Of a stretch of 64,000 nucleotides of DNA, positions 1 to 9,269 are shown one piece after another. The stretch is from DAOUTY01 sp964453665 (GTDB lineage: Bacteria > Chloroflexota > Dehalococcoidia > SZUA-161). The stretch's first letter is position 1. Each line of letters starts with the position of its first letter. Below the pieces are notes generated by a model. The model was not told the DNA's origin. It ran no database searches and was given only the letters and a program-made list of their open reading frames with translations. Made by a program: the position numbers and the translations under genes. The DNA lies in contig CAYVQT010000004.1 of the NCBI GenBank assembly GCA_964453665.1, positions 1-64,000 of the forward strand, given 5' to 3'.

Positions 1-1118
1 ACATCCCCATAATCGCAGTGGGCAGGTTCAATGACCCCATGATAGCGGAGAGCGCTATCGCCGAGGGCAAGGCCGACATAGTTTCAATGGCCAGGCCACT
101 CATCGCCGATCCCGAGCTGCCCAACAAAGCACGGGAGGGTAGGCTGGATGACATCCGTCCCTGCATGGGATGCAACTTCTGCATATTCTATATGTATCAA
201 GGACAGCCAATAAGGTGCCAGGCAAACCCAACCGTAGGCATGGAAGAGTTGGGATGGGGGATCGGGAGTATCAAGAATGCACCCGCAAAAAAGAAGGTAG
301 TGGTAATCGGTGGAGGACCGGCTGGTATGGAGTGTGCACGGGTTGCGGGACTAAAGGGTCACGACGTTACTCTCTATGAGAAAGCTGATGAGCTGGGAGG
401 ACAGGCTTTACTGGCAGAGAAGCTGCCGGGCAGGGAGGAGTTGGGGGGCCTTATCAGGTGGCAAAAGCTACAGCTACCCCAGGCTGGTGTGAAGGTCGTT
501 ACAGGCACAGAGGCGACTTCCCAGATGGTTCTGGACATGAAACCCGATGCAGTAGTAATAGCGACGGGGGCTACCTGGATGCGCAACGGCTTCAATGGCG
601 GGAGCTTTTTGGAGGTTCCGGGATGGCAGCAGGATAATGTGTTTTCCGTCGATGAAATAGTAAGCGGGACTGCCAATATCGGGAAGAAAGCTTTTGTCTG
701 GGACAGCAGAGGAGACGTTATAGCCAGCGGCATCGCAGAAATACTGGCAGACAAAGGCTGCGAGGTAGAGCTTGCGACGCCCTACCCTAATTTAGGTTCC
801 CTAAACCTGTTAATGGACTGTACCTACATGCACATAATGCCCAGGCTCCTCAATAAAGGGGTTGTGGTCAGTCCGGAGACGTTTATCGTAATGTTAGTGG
901 AAAAGACGGTTACTGCGCTCAACATCCATACCATGGCGACGCGTGAAATTACGGATGTTGATACAGTGGTGCTTGTAACCGGTAAAGATTCTGTTGACAA
1001 CCTCTATAACGAACTTGAAGGTAAGGTGACGGAGCTTTATAAGATAGGGGAGGCCCGAAATCCCCACAATATGGGCAGTGCCAATCGCGACGGTCACTTT
1101 ATAGGAATGCTTATATAG
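1..1118 (+). CDS. OYE/2,4-dienoyl-CoA reductase-type flavoenzyme, C-terminal part (5' end outside window)
   Basis: The reading frame is open from base 3 (IPIIAVGRFNDP), so the gene starts upstream of the window and the GTG at 18 is internal. The first residues are the end of an old-yellow-enzyme TIM barrel (ARPLIADPE). A cysteine cluster CMGCNFC plus a Cys 12 residues later follows, which in this family binds a 4Fe-4S cluster. Its spacing is C-x2-C-x2-C-x11-C, one residue shorter than the usual C-x2-C-x3-C. Next come an FAD-binding Rossmann motif (VVIGGGPAG) and an NAD(P)H domain. Such enzymes reduce enoyl or dienoyl substrates using FMN, Fe-S and FAD. The etfA-etfB pair just downstream suggests an electron-transfer partnership, which is inferred from position only. 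The substrate cannot be told. Confidence 0.88.
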   Translation, partial: IPIIAVGRFNDPMIAESAIAEGKADIVSMARPLIADPELPNKAREGRLDDIRPCMGCNFCIFYMYQGQPIRCQANPTVGMEELGWGIGSIKNAPAKKKVVVIGGGPAGMECARVAGLKGHDVTLYEKADELGGQALLAEKLPGREELGGLIRWQKLQLPQAGVKVVTGTEATSQMVLDMKPDAVVIATGATWMRNGFNGGSFLEVPGWQQDNVFSVDEIVSGTANIGKKAFVWDSRGDVIASGIAEILADKGCEVELATPYPNLGSLNLLMDCTYMHIMPRLLNKGVVVSPETFIVMLVEKTVTALNIHTMATREITDVDTVVLVTGKDSVDNLYNELEGKVTELYKIGEARNPHNMGSANRDGHFIGMLI

Positions 1119-1139
1119 GATAAAGCAAGCGTATTGCAG

Positions 1140-1245
1140 ACAGGGACAGCCTTGAATAACAATCGATATTATCGCATTATCGGGACGCTGGAGAGTTGTT
1201 CAACTGGCTGTCCCTGTAATTATTTCGTCAGGGACACTAGTCCCT
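1140..1245. repeat. Inverted GGGACAG-type repeats in the gap before etfA
   Basis: The 11-base word CAGGGACAGCC near 1140-1150 is repeated inverted as GGCTGTCCCTG at 1206-1216. A second small stem, AGGGAC-acta-GTCCCT, lies at 1230-1245. No U-run follows either, so a classical terminator is unlikely. They may shape the mRNA between the flavoenzyme and etfA or be remnants of a dispersed repeat. Confidence 0.4.
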
Positions 1246-1292
1246 AGCCTCCTCGACCAGCATTGGTACACCATTGTATATACGGCTATAAC

Positions 1293-2351
1293 ATGGCAGA
1301 AAACGAACGTGAAATAACAGAGGAATCGGCCAATCCTCTCCCCGGGCAAAAAAGCGATATCAGGGATGTTTGGTTCTTTGTGGAACACAGGGAAGGCAAT
1401 CTGGAAGATGCCTGTCTTAAGCTTGCAATGGAGGCCAGTAACCTCGCCAATAAGCTTGATGGAGCGGCTGTTGCCGTAATAATCGGCAACCAGGTCAAAC
1501 ACCTTCCTGAAAATTTAGGTGCTTATGGAACAGATAAGGCTGTTGTTGTCGAGGATCAACATTTGGAAGTTTACACCGGTGAGTCTTATGTTGATGTTCT
1601 GGCACAACTGGTCGAGTTACATAAGCCATCAATCCTTCTAATATCAGCGTCGACTATAGGCAATGACCTGGCGCCTCGGCTCGCAGCAAGGCTTAAAGCC
1701 AGTCTGGTTGCTCGCTATACCGAGATTGAGGTTGACAGGGAGGGGGAGTTAACCGCACGCAGAGCCATACATGGGGGGAATGCACATGCCTCGGTCAGGA
1801 TTCTCAGGAAGCCGCTAATAGCCACTATCGATACCCAGTTGTTAGGTCTGATAAAGGCCAAAGAGATAAAAGAAACCCGGATCGTCGAAGCCAGCATAAG
1901 AATCGACCCCAAGACTGGCATAACCAGGGTCACCGATTATCTGAAAGCTGATCCCTGCGCTGTCTGTGTAAGTGAAGCGGAGATAGTTATCGGTGTTGGT
2001 AAAGGGTTGAGTAGTGTTGAAAACCTCGCTGCGGTAGAGGAACTGGCCCATGTTCTTGGTGCATCAATCGGTGGCAGCAGGCGTGCGACTGATGAGCACT
2101 GGATAGACGATGAACGGCGAATCGGCATGACCGGTAAGACTATATCACCCAGACTTTACCTTATCTGTGGTATATCGGGGGCTTTTCACCATACCCTTAG
2201 TATAAAAGGTTCACAACTGATGGTTGTGGTCAATACAGACCCGAATGCACCTATAGCCAAGATGGCTGATTTGATGATTGTCGGTGATATGCAGAAGGTG
2301 ATACCGGAGATGACGAAGCAGTTGCGTGAAATAATAAGGCCTACTACATAG
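1293..2351 (+). CDS. etfA: Electron transfer flavoprotein, alpha subunit (first ETF pair)
   Basis: This is an alpha subunit of electron transfer flavoprotein, a soluble FAD-carrying partner of acyl-CoA dehydrogenases and other flavoenzymes. The C-terminal FAD domain is clear: GGSRRATD, GMTGKTISPRLY, then VVNTDPNAPI and VGDMQKVIPE. The family motif SGAIQH reads SGAFHH here, so the usual Gln is a His, and the following loop differs from standard ETFs. The ATG at 1293 is chosen over a TTG at 1263 because the extra ten residues are not ETF-like. Neither start has a strong ribosome-binding site. The protein is about 352 residues, a normal length. etfB follows 68 bp downstream, so the gene order is etfA-etfB, opposite to the second pair at 36696-38539. 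Confidence 0.92.
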   Translation: MAENEREITEESANPLPGQKSDIRDVWFFVEHREGNLEDACLKLAMEASNLANKLDGAAVAVIIGNQVKHLPENLGAYGTDKAVVVEDQHLEVYTGESYVDVLAQLVELHKPSILLISASTIGNDLAPRLAARLKASLVARYTEIEVDREGELTARRAIHGGNAHASVRILRKPLIATIDTQLLGLIKAKEIKETRIVEASIRIDPKTGITRVTDYLKADPCAVCVSEAEIVIGVGKGLSSVENLAAVEELAHVLGASIGGSRRATDEHWIDDERRIGMTGKTISPRLYLICGISGAFHHTLSIKGSQLMVVVNTDPNAPIAKMADLMIVGDMQKVIPEMTKQLREIIRPTT

Positions 2352-2419
2352 GATTGCTATAGTACCCGCTTCCCACTTTTTTAAAAGAGGTGAAGAGGGA
2401 CTTAGACTCGAGCAGTAAA

Positions 2420-3286
2420 ATGAGGACTGTTGTCTGCGCAAAACAAGTCCCGGACTCCACAATAGTAAAGTTCGACATACGGACAGATAGCATTCAGAAC
2501 GTTCACTATATTATGGACCCCATAGATGAGGTAACTATAAGCGAAGCAATTAGAATTAGGGATAAGACAGGGGGAAACGTCACCGCGATTACCCTGGGGC
2601 CGCCCCGTGCAGAGGAGGTGCTGAGAAGCTGCCTGAAAATGGGTATCGATAAAGCAATACATATATGTGATGATACATTCGACAGCCTTGATGCTTGCAC
2701 AACCTCCATTATACTGTCAAAGCAGATTGCCAAGCTTCAATACGACCTTATTTTATGCGGTAATCAGTCTATGGATGAAGGTAATGGCTTCGTTGGTGCA
2801 GGTATAGCGGAAACCTTACACTTGCCTCTGGTGACTGGTGTTACCAGAATAGACATCTTCGCGGATACAAACACTGCTGTTGTTCACCGGAGACTTAAAG
2901 GCGGAGACCGTGAGGTTATCGAGACGCCATTGCCCGCAGTATTTGCCTGCGATAGCGTGTTGACTGGCCCTGTATATCCCCGACTGCGAACTATACTGGA
3001 TGGCCTTAAAAAGGATATAATCATGGTTGCCCCCCTTTCTCTGGGTATAGATGTTGAAGGTATTGAACCGGCACTGGCGCTCCTGCGTGTTTCTCAGCCG
3101 AAGCCGCGGCTTAAGAAAACTGCCACAATCGACAGCAGTTTATCTCCAGCGGAAAGAATGAAGCTTATCATATCAGGTGGCGTCCAGCAAAAGAGTTCAA
3201 AGGCTGTTGAAAAAACGCCGGACGCAGCCGCATCTGAAATCATACAATTCCTCATTGATAACGGGATCGTCTCTAAAGAGAAGTAA
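2420..3286 (+). CDS. etfB: Electron transfer flavoprotein, beta subunit (first ETF pair)
   Basis: The protein opens with MRTVVCAKQVPDS, the standard EtfB N-terminus, which fixes the ATG at 2420. An in-frame GTG at 2390 would add ten unrelated residues; a purine-rich stretch (GAGGTGAAGAGGGA) lies a little far upstream. The nucleotide-binding region is CGNQSMDEGNGFVGAGIAE, where conventional EtfB proteins have CGRQAxDxDxxQVGxxxAE. At 288 residues it is longer than the 268-residue paralogue at 37733, with a C-terminal tail rich in Lys and Ala. It should form a heterodimer with the preceding EtfA. Divergence from the second pair in both subunits suggests a specialised partner, perhaps the flavoenzyme at the window start. 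Confidence 0.92.
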   Translation: MRTVVCAKQVPDSTIVKFDIRTDSIQNVHYIMDPIDEVTISEAIRIRDKTGGNVTAITLGPPRAEEVLRSCLKMGIDKAIHICDDTFDSLDACTTSIILSKQIAKLQYDLILCGNQSMDEGNGFVGAGIAETLHLPLVTGVTRIDIFADTNTAVVHRRLKGGDREVIETPLPAVFACDSVLTGPVYPRLRTILDGLKKDIIMVAPLSLGIDVEGIEPALALLRVSQPKPRLKKTATIDSSLSPAERMKLIISGGVQQKSSKAVEKTPDAAASEIIQFLIDNGIVSKEK

Positions 3287-3454
3287 GCGCATCAACATAT
3301 AACACTTGCGTAAGAACAACTACATACAGATTTCCACAATATAACTGAATGCCTGGATTCTTTTACCTTTACTAATCCTACATGAAATACACCGCTAAAT
3401 ATGTGTAATTAGTTGTGTATTAATGTAACTTTCTATTAAGTCCTGTAATTGGAC

Positions 3455-3483
3455 TTGCGCTTTGGCTTCTCTTACGTTATCTT
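3455..3483 (+). promoter_or_regulatory. Likely sigma70-type promoter of groESL
   Basis: A -35-like TTGCGC (3455-3460) and a -10-like TATCTT (3478-3483) are separated by 17 bp. The match is modest, but the predicted start near 3490 places the CIRCE element over the initiation region, as expected for HrcA repression. Confidence 0.45.
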
Positions 3484-3491
3484 AATCCTAG

Positions 3492-3518
3492 TTAGCACTC
3501 TCCACTAGAGAGTGCTAA
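3492..3518. promoter_or_regulatory. CIRCE operator (HrcA binding site) upstream of groES
   Basis: There is a perfect TTAGCACTC - 9 bp - GAGTGCTAA inverted repeat, identical to the CIRCE consensus. HrcA repressor binds this element and releases it on heat shock, so groESL here is predicted to be HrcA-controlled. The hrcA gene is not in this window. The rest of the 3287-3563 gap is AT-rich and holds nothing else recognisable. Confidence 0.95.
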
Positions 3519-3563
3519 CTGCAGGTTTCAAAGGGGATTAAATACTAGGGAAGGAGACTGGTG

Positions 3564-3860
3564 ATGGCAATAAACCTGAAACCTCTTGCTGATCGGGTTA
3601 TCGTTAGACCCATAGTCAAAGAGGAAGTAACGAAGGGCGGTATCGTCCTGCCTGATACTGCCAAGGAGAAGCCCCAGGAGGGAGAGATTGTAGCTGTTGG
3701 CCCGGGTAAGCTGGGAGACGACGGGAAGCGAGTCGAAATGGAAGTTAAGAAGGGCGACAAGGTTATCTATGCCAAGTACGCTGGTACCGAATGGAAGTAT
3801 AAAGGCGAGGAATACCTGATCCTAAGGGAAGCAGACATACTCGCCAAGACGAGCAAATAG
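3564..3860 (+). CDS. groES: Co-chaperonin GroES (Cpn10)
   Basis: GroES is the heptameric lid of the GroEL folding chamber. The 98-residue protein has the family opening (LKPLADRVIV), the mobile-loop region (KEEVTKGGIVLPD) and the roof and C-terminal signature (GDKVIYAKYAGTE, then YLILREADILA). The ATG at 3564 follows AAGGAG with a 7-base gap; an overlapping GTG at 3561 is less well placed. It lies 45 bp downstream of the CIRCE operator and 40 bp upstream of groEL, so the two form one heat-shock operon. Confidence 0.98.
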   Translation: MAINLKPLADRVIVRPIVKEEVTKGGIVLPDTAKEKPQEGEIVAVGPGKLGDDGKRVEMEVKKGDKVIYAKYAGTEWKYKGEEYLILREADILAKTSK

Positions 3861-3900
3861 GCGGGGACTGTTCAACACAAAATAGAGGAGGCGATGATAA

Positions 3901-5523
3901 ATGGCCAAGCAAATATCTTATGATGAAGATGCCAGGAAGTCTTTGAAGAAGGGCATTGATTCTCTGGCGGAAGCGGTAAAGATAACCCTCGGTCCCAAAG
4001 GTCGTAATGTAGTACTCGATAAAAAATGGGGGCCTCCAACAATTACTAATGATGGGGTTACCATTGCCAAGGAGATTGAACTTGAGGAGCCCTTCGAAAA
4101 CATCGGTGCTCAGTTGATAAAAGAGGTTGCTACAAAAACCAACGACATAGCAGGAGACGGTACTACAACCGCTGTGGTACTAGCTCAAGCCATGCTGCAT
4201 GAGGGCATGAAAAATGTAGCCGCGGGGGCGAATCCTATGGCCCTTAAAAGGGGCATAGAAAAGGCTGTCTCTACAGCGGTTAAAGAAATCGGCAGACTAT
4301 CAACTCCAGTCGCGGGGAAGGAGCAGATATCCCAGGTCGCCGCAATCTCGGCGGCTGATAAGGAGATCGGAGACCTAATCGCTGATGTCATGGAAAAAGT
4401 CGGCAAGGACGGCGTTATCACAGTAGAGGAGTCCAAGGGAATAAAGTTCGAGACCGAGTATGTTGAAGGAATGCAGTTCGATCGCGGTTACGTAAGCGCT
4501 TACTTCATTACCAACGCTGATCGTATGGAGACCGTCCTCGAAGACCCGTACATACTGATAACCGATAAGAAGATATCAGCAGTTTCTGATATTCTGCCCT
4601 TACTGGAGAAGCTGCTACAGGTCTCAAAGACCCTCGTTATTATCGCTGAGGATGTAGATGGTGAAGCTCTAGCCACTTTGGTAGTCAACAAGCTCAGGGG
4701 GACAATAAGCTGCCTGGCCGTTAAGGCACCTGGGTTTGGAGACAGGCGCAAGGCTATGCTTGAAGATATTGCCATACTCACCGGCGGAACCGTGATTAGT
4801 GAGGAGGTAGGCAGAAAGCTTGATTCAGCTACTATAGAAGACCTGGGTCGTGCCCGAAAGGTGACCTCGAACAAAGACGATACCGTAATCATTGAGGGCA
4901 AGGGCTCTGACGATCAGATCCAGGGTCGAATTAAGCAAATCAAGGCTCAAGTTGATGAGACTACCTCAGACTTCGACCGTGAGAAGCTCCAGGAGAGATT
5001 AGCTCGACTGGCGGGCGGGGTAGCAGTTATCAAAGTCGGCGCAGCTACAGAGGTCGAACTCAAGGAGAAGAAGCACAGGGTGGAGGATGCTCTTTCCGCA
5101 ACCAGGGCTGCCGTGGAAGAGGGAATAGTCCCCGGCGGCGGCAGCGCTCTGCTGAGTATCATACCCGCCCTAGAGAAGATCAAGGCAGCCGGCGACGAAG
5201 CAACGGGCGTTAAAATCGTTAAATTAGCTCTTGAAGAGCCACTGCGCCAGATTGCGTCAAACGCAGGCAAAGAGGGCTCCGTGGCAGTGGACTTCGTCAA
5301 GAAGAGCAAAAAGTTAATCGGATATGATGCCGAGAAGGATGAATATGGCGACTTAGTGCAGCGCGGGATCATTGACCCTGCCAAAGTTACGCGTGCAGGT
5401 TTAGAGAACGCCGCCAGTATCGCTGCAATGGTTCTGACAACAGAGGCGCTGATTACTGATATCCCTGAGAAAGAGAAGATGCCTCCAATGCCGCCCGGTG
5501 GTGGGATGGAGGGAATGTACTAA
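3901..5523 (+). CDS. groEL: Chaperonin GroEL (Cpn60)
   Basis: GroEL is an ATP-driven tetradecameric folding chamber in the cytoplasm. The 540-residue protein is full length. It has the nucleotide-binding GDGTTTA motif near residue 86, the equatorial LGPKGRNVV segment, the apical domain with PLLEKLLQ and APGFGDRRKAM, and the GGG-rich methionine tail (GGGMEGMY). AGAGGAGG precedes the start. It is the second gene of the CIRCE-controlled operon and is closed by the terminator at 5560-5597. Confidence 0.98.
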   Translation: MAKQISYDEDARKSLKKGIDSLAEAVKITLGPKGRNVVLDKKWGPPTITNDGVTIAKEIELEEPFENIGAQLIKEVATKTNDIAGDGTTTAVVLAQAMLHEGMKNVAAGANPMALKRGIEKAVSTAVKEIGRLSTPVAGKEQISQVAAISAADKEIGDLIADVMEKVGKDGVITVEESKGIKFETEYVEGMQFDRGYVSAYFITNADRMETVLEDPYILITDKKISAVSDILPLLEKLLQVSKTLVIIAEDVDGEALATLVVNKLRGTISCLAVKAPGFGDRRKAMLEDIAILTGGTVISEEVGRKLDSATIEDLGRARKVTSNKDDTVIIEGKGSDDQIQGRIKQIKAQVDETTSDFDREKLQERLARLAGGVAVIKVGAATEVELKEKKHRVEDALSATRAAVEEGIVPGGGSALLSIIPALEKIKAAGDEATGVKIVKLALEEPLRQIASNAGKEGSVAVDFVKKSKKLIGYDAEKDEYGDLVQRGIIDPAKVTRAGLENAASIAAMVLTTEALITDIPEKEKMPPMPPGGGMEGMY

Positions 5524-5559
5524 GGCAAAATTAGATACGATTGAGTCCAGTCTATAAGT

Positions 5560-5597
5560 GTGCAGCTGCGGCTTTTACCGCAGCTGCACCTTTTTTT
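5560..5597 (+). terminator. Rho-independent terminator of groESL
   Basis: A perfect 12-bp stem (5560-5571 with 5578-5589) with a 6-base loop is followed by C and seven T residues. It is 36 bp past the groEL stop and separates the chaperonin operon from the debranching-enzyme gene. Confidence 0.95.
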
Positions 5598-5643
5598 AAA
5601 TGCAAATCCATTGTACAATGAGGACTGCCATAAAGGGGGTCAG

Positions 5644-7842
5644 TTGGAACAGCGCGTTCTTAAAGATGATGAACTCGTGTTTGTCTGCGACGAGCTGGGT
5701 GATATACCTGAGGGAAGACGTCGCCTCGGCCTTTATTACCGCGATACCCGTTACCTATCCACCTTTGAATTGACTATCAATGGACACAGGCTGCGACATC
5801 TGTCTTCATCATGCCAGAGGGGTTGTATCTGCGAGTCACAACTGGCCAATCCCACCATTAACGCCAGGGACGATACAACTATACTCGCACGTACAATCGG
5901 TATTCAACGGACACGCTTCCTGAGCAAAGCATTTAATGAGCGCATCACCTTGTACAACTACAACCAGTTCCCTGCGTGTATAGACCTTACCTTATACTTA
6001 GGCAGTGATTTCTCTGACATCTTTGAGGTAAGGGGTTTTCAGAGAGAGAAGGCAGGTATTGTTTCCGAACCTCGATTCCAAGATTCTAAGCTGACCCTTG
6101 AGTATACCGGGCTGGATGGAATAAAGCGCAGCACGGAATTTACCTTTGACATATCCCCCTCAAAGGTGGATATAGAAAAGGATACTCGTCTATTGATGCA
6201 GAGACCAAGCACCTTTTTGCCAGAGTCCACTGATATTATCAGCAGCACAATGGTGCGTCCCCCGAGTGCCAGGGCAATCTGGAACTTGACCATTGAACCA
6301 ATGAAGTCAATGTCCTTGACCTTCAGTATCTTACCTATTGAAGACCAGTCCCAAGCTGAAGTTACCTCATTCGATTACGGGCTCTCGTGCTCATGCTGCC
6401 GTTTTGAGGATTGGCATGACGAATGTACTAAGATCGAGACCGATAATGAGTTATTCAACCAACTCCTGCAGCGTAGCATCGTCGATCTTAGGCTGCTCCT
6501 GGAGCAGACTACCGATGGTCTGGTTCCAGATGCCGGTATACCCTGGTTCTGCTGTATATCTGGGCCTAATAGTTTGATCACCTCACTACAGATTCTAATG
6601 CTTAACCCCCAAGTGGCAGTCAACACTCTGCGCTATCTGGCAAGACACCGGGGCACCAAAGTAAACCCATGGCGAGATGAGGAGCCGGGCAAGATTGTCC
6701 ATGAGATGCGTAAGGGAGAGATGGCAAGGACAGAAGAGATACCCCATACTGCCTATTATGGAAGTATTGACGCAACCCCCCTATTCCTGATTCTTTTTAC
6801 CGAGGCTATGAAGTGGCTTGATGACGACAATCTATTTCAGGAGATACTCCCCGCAGCGAAGCTCGCCTTGGAGTGGATGCAGCGTTATGGGGACCTCGAT
6901 GGAGATGGCTATCTGGAGTATCTCAGCCGCTCAACAGGAGGAATTCAGGAGCAAGGCTGGAAGGATAGCCGGGGATTAATATCCTATCCTGATGGGACTC
7001 CGGTTTCATCCCCCATAGCGCTGGCTGAGGTTCAAGGATACGCCTACATGGCCATGAAGGAGATGGCGTCTTTATTAGAAATGAAAGGGGAATCCAAGCT
7101 CGCTCGTGAGTTAGACCTTAAAGCAAAAACACTGAAGGACAACTTCAACCGGGACTTCTGGCTGGAAGAGCAACTCTATTTTGCTCAAGCCCTCGATTCT
7201 AATAAAGAACCGGTTAAGAACGTTACCTCAAGCATTGGCCACTGCCTTTTTTGCGATATTATAGATGAGGAAAAGGCAAATTATGTTGTTAATCGGCTTA
7301 CCAGTTCTGATATGACTTCGGGGTGGGGTATTCGAACCCTGAGCAGCAGGGCCCCAAGATATAACCCTATGAGCTACCGCCAGGGTAGTATATGGCCGCA
7401 TGACAACGCATTCATTGTCGCAGGTATGCAACGCTACGGTTACCATTGGGAGGTCGAGGAGACAACGTCACAGGTCTTCGAAGCGGGTGCGTTCTTTACC
7501 TACAACCGCCTGCCTGAGCTATTTGGAGGATTCCATCGCAACAGGGAGGCATACTCTGTACCTGCAGAATACCCCGCCAGTTGTAGTCCACAAGCCTGGG
7601 CAGCAGGCAGTATTTTCTTGCTCTTTCAGTCTATGCTTGGCCTTCAAGTAGATGCCGTTGCTAAACGGGTCTATCTGAGCCCCAGGCTGCCCGGTTGGCT
7701 TCGGTACGCATCAGTGCAAAATCTGCGCGTAGGAAGAAAGACAGTAAGTCTTTATTTTGAGCGTCAAATGCCAGATGAGGAAACACGATTCGAGATAAGC
7801 GACAACGATGCCGGAGTCGAGGTTGTAATTCCGCCGCGCTGA
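5644..7842 (+). CDS. Amylo-alpha-1,6-glucosidase / glycogen debranching enzyme family protein
   Basis: This 732-residue protein has the two-part layout of bacterial glycogen-debranching-type proteins. An N-terminal beta-rich domain (YYRDTRYLSTFELTINGHRL region) occupies roughly residues 1-250. A C-terminal (alpha/alpha)6 glucosidase barrel carries DGDGYLEYLSR, GWKDS, GSIWPHDNAFIVAGM and CSPQAWAAGS. These acidic stretches are the catalytic neighbourhood in the family. The role is hydrolysis of alpha-1,6 branch points in glycogen-like or related glucans in the cytoplasm. The start is taken at TTG 5644, just after AAAGGGGG; reading further upstream would run into the groEL terminator. It stands alone between that terminator and a convergent peptidase gene. 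The exact glycoside substrate is uncertain. Confidence 0.85.
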   Translation: MEQRVLKDDELVFVCDELGDIPEGRRRLGLYYRDTRYLSTFELTINGHRLRHLSSSCQRGCICESQLANPTINARDDTTILARTIGIQRTRFLSKAFNERITLYNYNQFPACIDLTLYLGSDFSDIFEVRGFQREKAGIVSEPRFQDSKLTLEYTGLDGIKRSTEFTFDISPSKVDIEKDTRLLMQRPSTFLPESTDIISSTMVRPPSARAIWNLTIEPMKSMSLTFSILPIEDQSQAEVTSFDYGLSCSCCRFEDWHDECTKIETDNELFNQLLQRSIVDLRLLLEQTTDGLVPDAGIPWFCCISGPNSLITSLQILMLNPQVAVNTLRYLARHRGTKVNPWRDEEPGKIVHEMRKGEMARTEEIPHTAYYGSIDATPLFLILFTEAMKWLDDDNLFQEILPAAKLALEWMQRYGDLDGDGYLEYLSRSTGGIQEQGWKDSRGLISYPDGTPVSSPIALAEVQGYAYMAMKEMASLLEMKGESKLARELDLKAKTLKDNFNRDFWLEEQLYFAQALDSNKEPVKNVTSSIGHCLFCDIIDEEKANYVVNRLTSSDMTSGWGIRTLSSRAPRYNPMSYRQGSIWPHDNAFIVAGMQRYGYHWEVEETTSQVFEAGAFFTYNRLPELFGGFHRNREAYSVPAEYPASCSPQAWAAGSIFLLFQSMLGLQVDAVAKRVYLSPRLPGWLRYASVQNLRVGRKTVSLYFERQMPDEETRFEISDNDAGVEVVIPPR

Positions 7843-7887
7843 GTTCGGCGAACAACCGCCCAACTAACAACTACCTGGCCACTATCT

Positions 7888-9153
7888 TTAGAGCTTAAGC
7901 AACTTTTGCAGACGCCCTTCTTTGAAAGAAGGCCCAACCAGAGCCATACTAAGCTTCTCAGTCAGGAACAATTTTTTTGCCAGCTGCTGTAAGTCGCTGG
8001 CAGTTATAGCATCCAGTATCGAAACCACTTCGTCCACTGTGCGTATATGTCCCAGAAGTAGCTCCTGTCCACCTGTCCAGCCGGCTACGCTACGCGTATC
8101 TTCCATGCGCAGCATTAGCCGTCCTTTCCCCAGCTCCTTAGCTTTAACTATTTCAGCCTCTGAAACCCGGTTATCTCTAAGCTTCACTAACTCCAGCAGA
8201 ATAGCTTCGACGACTTCTTCAACCCTGCTGGGGTCTACACCCGCGCAGATATTTACGGAGCCCGAATCATGGAAATGGCTGACATGGCTATTAACCTCAT
8301 AAGCCAGTCCACGCCGCTCACGGATTTCCAGGAAGAGGCGGCTGCTCATCCCCTCACCCAGTATCAAGTTCAGTAGATCGAGTGTAAACCGGTCGGGATG
8401 TGAGTGAGCTATTCCTCTTACTGCCAGGCACACGTGAGTTTGCTCCGTCTTTCTTCTCTCGGCCACAAAACGAGACTCATCCTGCCCGTTATCCGCAGGA
8501 AACCAATTACCGGGGGTTCCATCTGTCCAATCACCGAGAACTTCCGCAACTGAGTCGACCACTTCCCGGTGGTTGATGTCTCCAGCTACCCCGACCACCG
8601 TATTACTGGAGAGATAGGTGTTAGGCAAGTAATCCAGCATCATGTTACGATCAATAGCGGTTACAGTTTCCTTACTCCCGGCAATGTCGCGCCCCAGAGC
8701 TTGCGCCGGCCACATTACTTCATCAATCAGCATATCAACACGGTTCTGTGGGGAATCCATGCACATATTCAGCTCTTCAATAATTACCTTTCGCTCGTTT
8801 TCTATATCAACGGGGTCGTACTTCGAGTTTCTGAGCATGTCAACAAGCAAGTCCAAAGCCAGCAGGAAATGCGGCCGTGCAACCTTGGCCCAGTATACTG
8901 TCAATTCCTTATCTGTCCCGCCGTTCAGTACACCACCGATACCGTCTATTGTCTCCGAAACCTCCTTGCCAGTAGGACGTCGCTCCGTTCCTTTAAAGCA
9001 AAGGTGCTCTATAAAGTGAGATAGGCCAGCTTGCTGCGGCGTCTCGTACCTTGACCCGGCCCCGATAAAGATACAAATACACACAGAGCGTGTATTAGGC
9101 ATATCGCTAGACACTACCCTAAGGCCATTACCTAGAACTGTCCTTTGATACAT
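7888..9153 (-). CDS. M16-family zinc peptidase (processing-peptidase-like)
   Basis: The 421-residue protein is a single-unit M16 (pitrilysin/MPP-type) metallopeptidase. The inverted zinc motif HxxEH is intact as HFIEH at residues 46-50, and the downstream glutamate ligand is in the ERKVIIEELNM helix. A second, inactive-like M16 domain forms the C-terminal half (RGLAYEVNSH segment). Proteins of this length usually act as dimers that trim peptides or signal sequences. The ATG is preceded by TAGGAG with 8 bases between. It faces the debranching gene, with 45 bp between the two stops. Confidence 0.92.
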   Translation of the reverse strand: MYQRTVLGNGLRVVSSDMPNTRSVCICIFIGAGSRYETPQQAGLSHFIEHLCFKGTERRPTGKEVSETIDGIGGVLNGGTDKELTVYWAKVARPHFLLALDLLVDMLRNSKYDPVDIENERKVIIEELNMCMDSPQNRVDMLIDEVMWPAQALGRDIAGSKETVTAIDRNMMLDYLPNTYLSSNTVVGVAGDINHREVVDSVAEVLGDWTDGTPGNWFPADNGQDESRFVAERRKTEQTHVCLAVRGIAHSHPDRFTLDLLNLILGEGMSSRLFLEIRERRGLAYEVNSHVSHFHDSGSVNICAGVDPSRVEEVVEAILLELVKLRDNRVSEAEIVKAKELGKGRLMLRMEDTRSVAGWTGGQELLLGHIRTVDEVVSILDAITASDLQQLAKKLFLTEKLSMALVGPSFKEGRLQKLLKL

Positions 9154-9269
9154 AGTTTTTACTCCTAAATAATGAAAGGGGCTCTACGCCCCACTGTCAA
9201 AATTCTAACTGGGTTAGGATGTTCTGTCAAACCACCCAACGACTTAATGGAATCTCATGAAGAGTTGAT

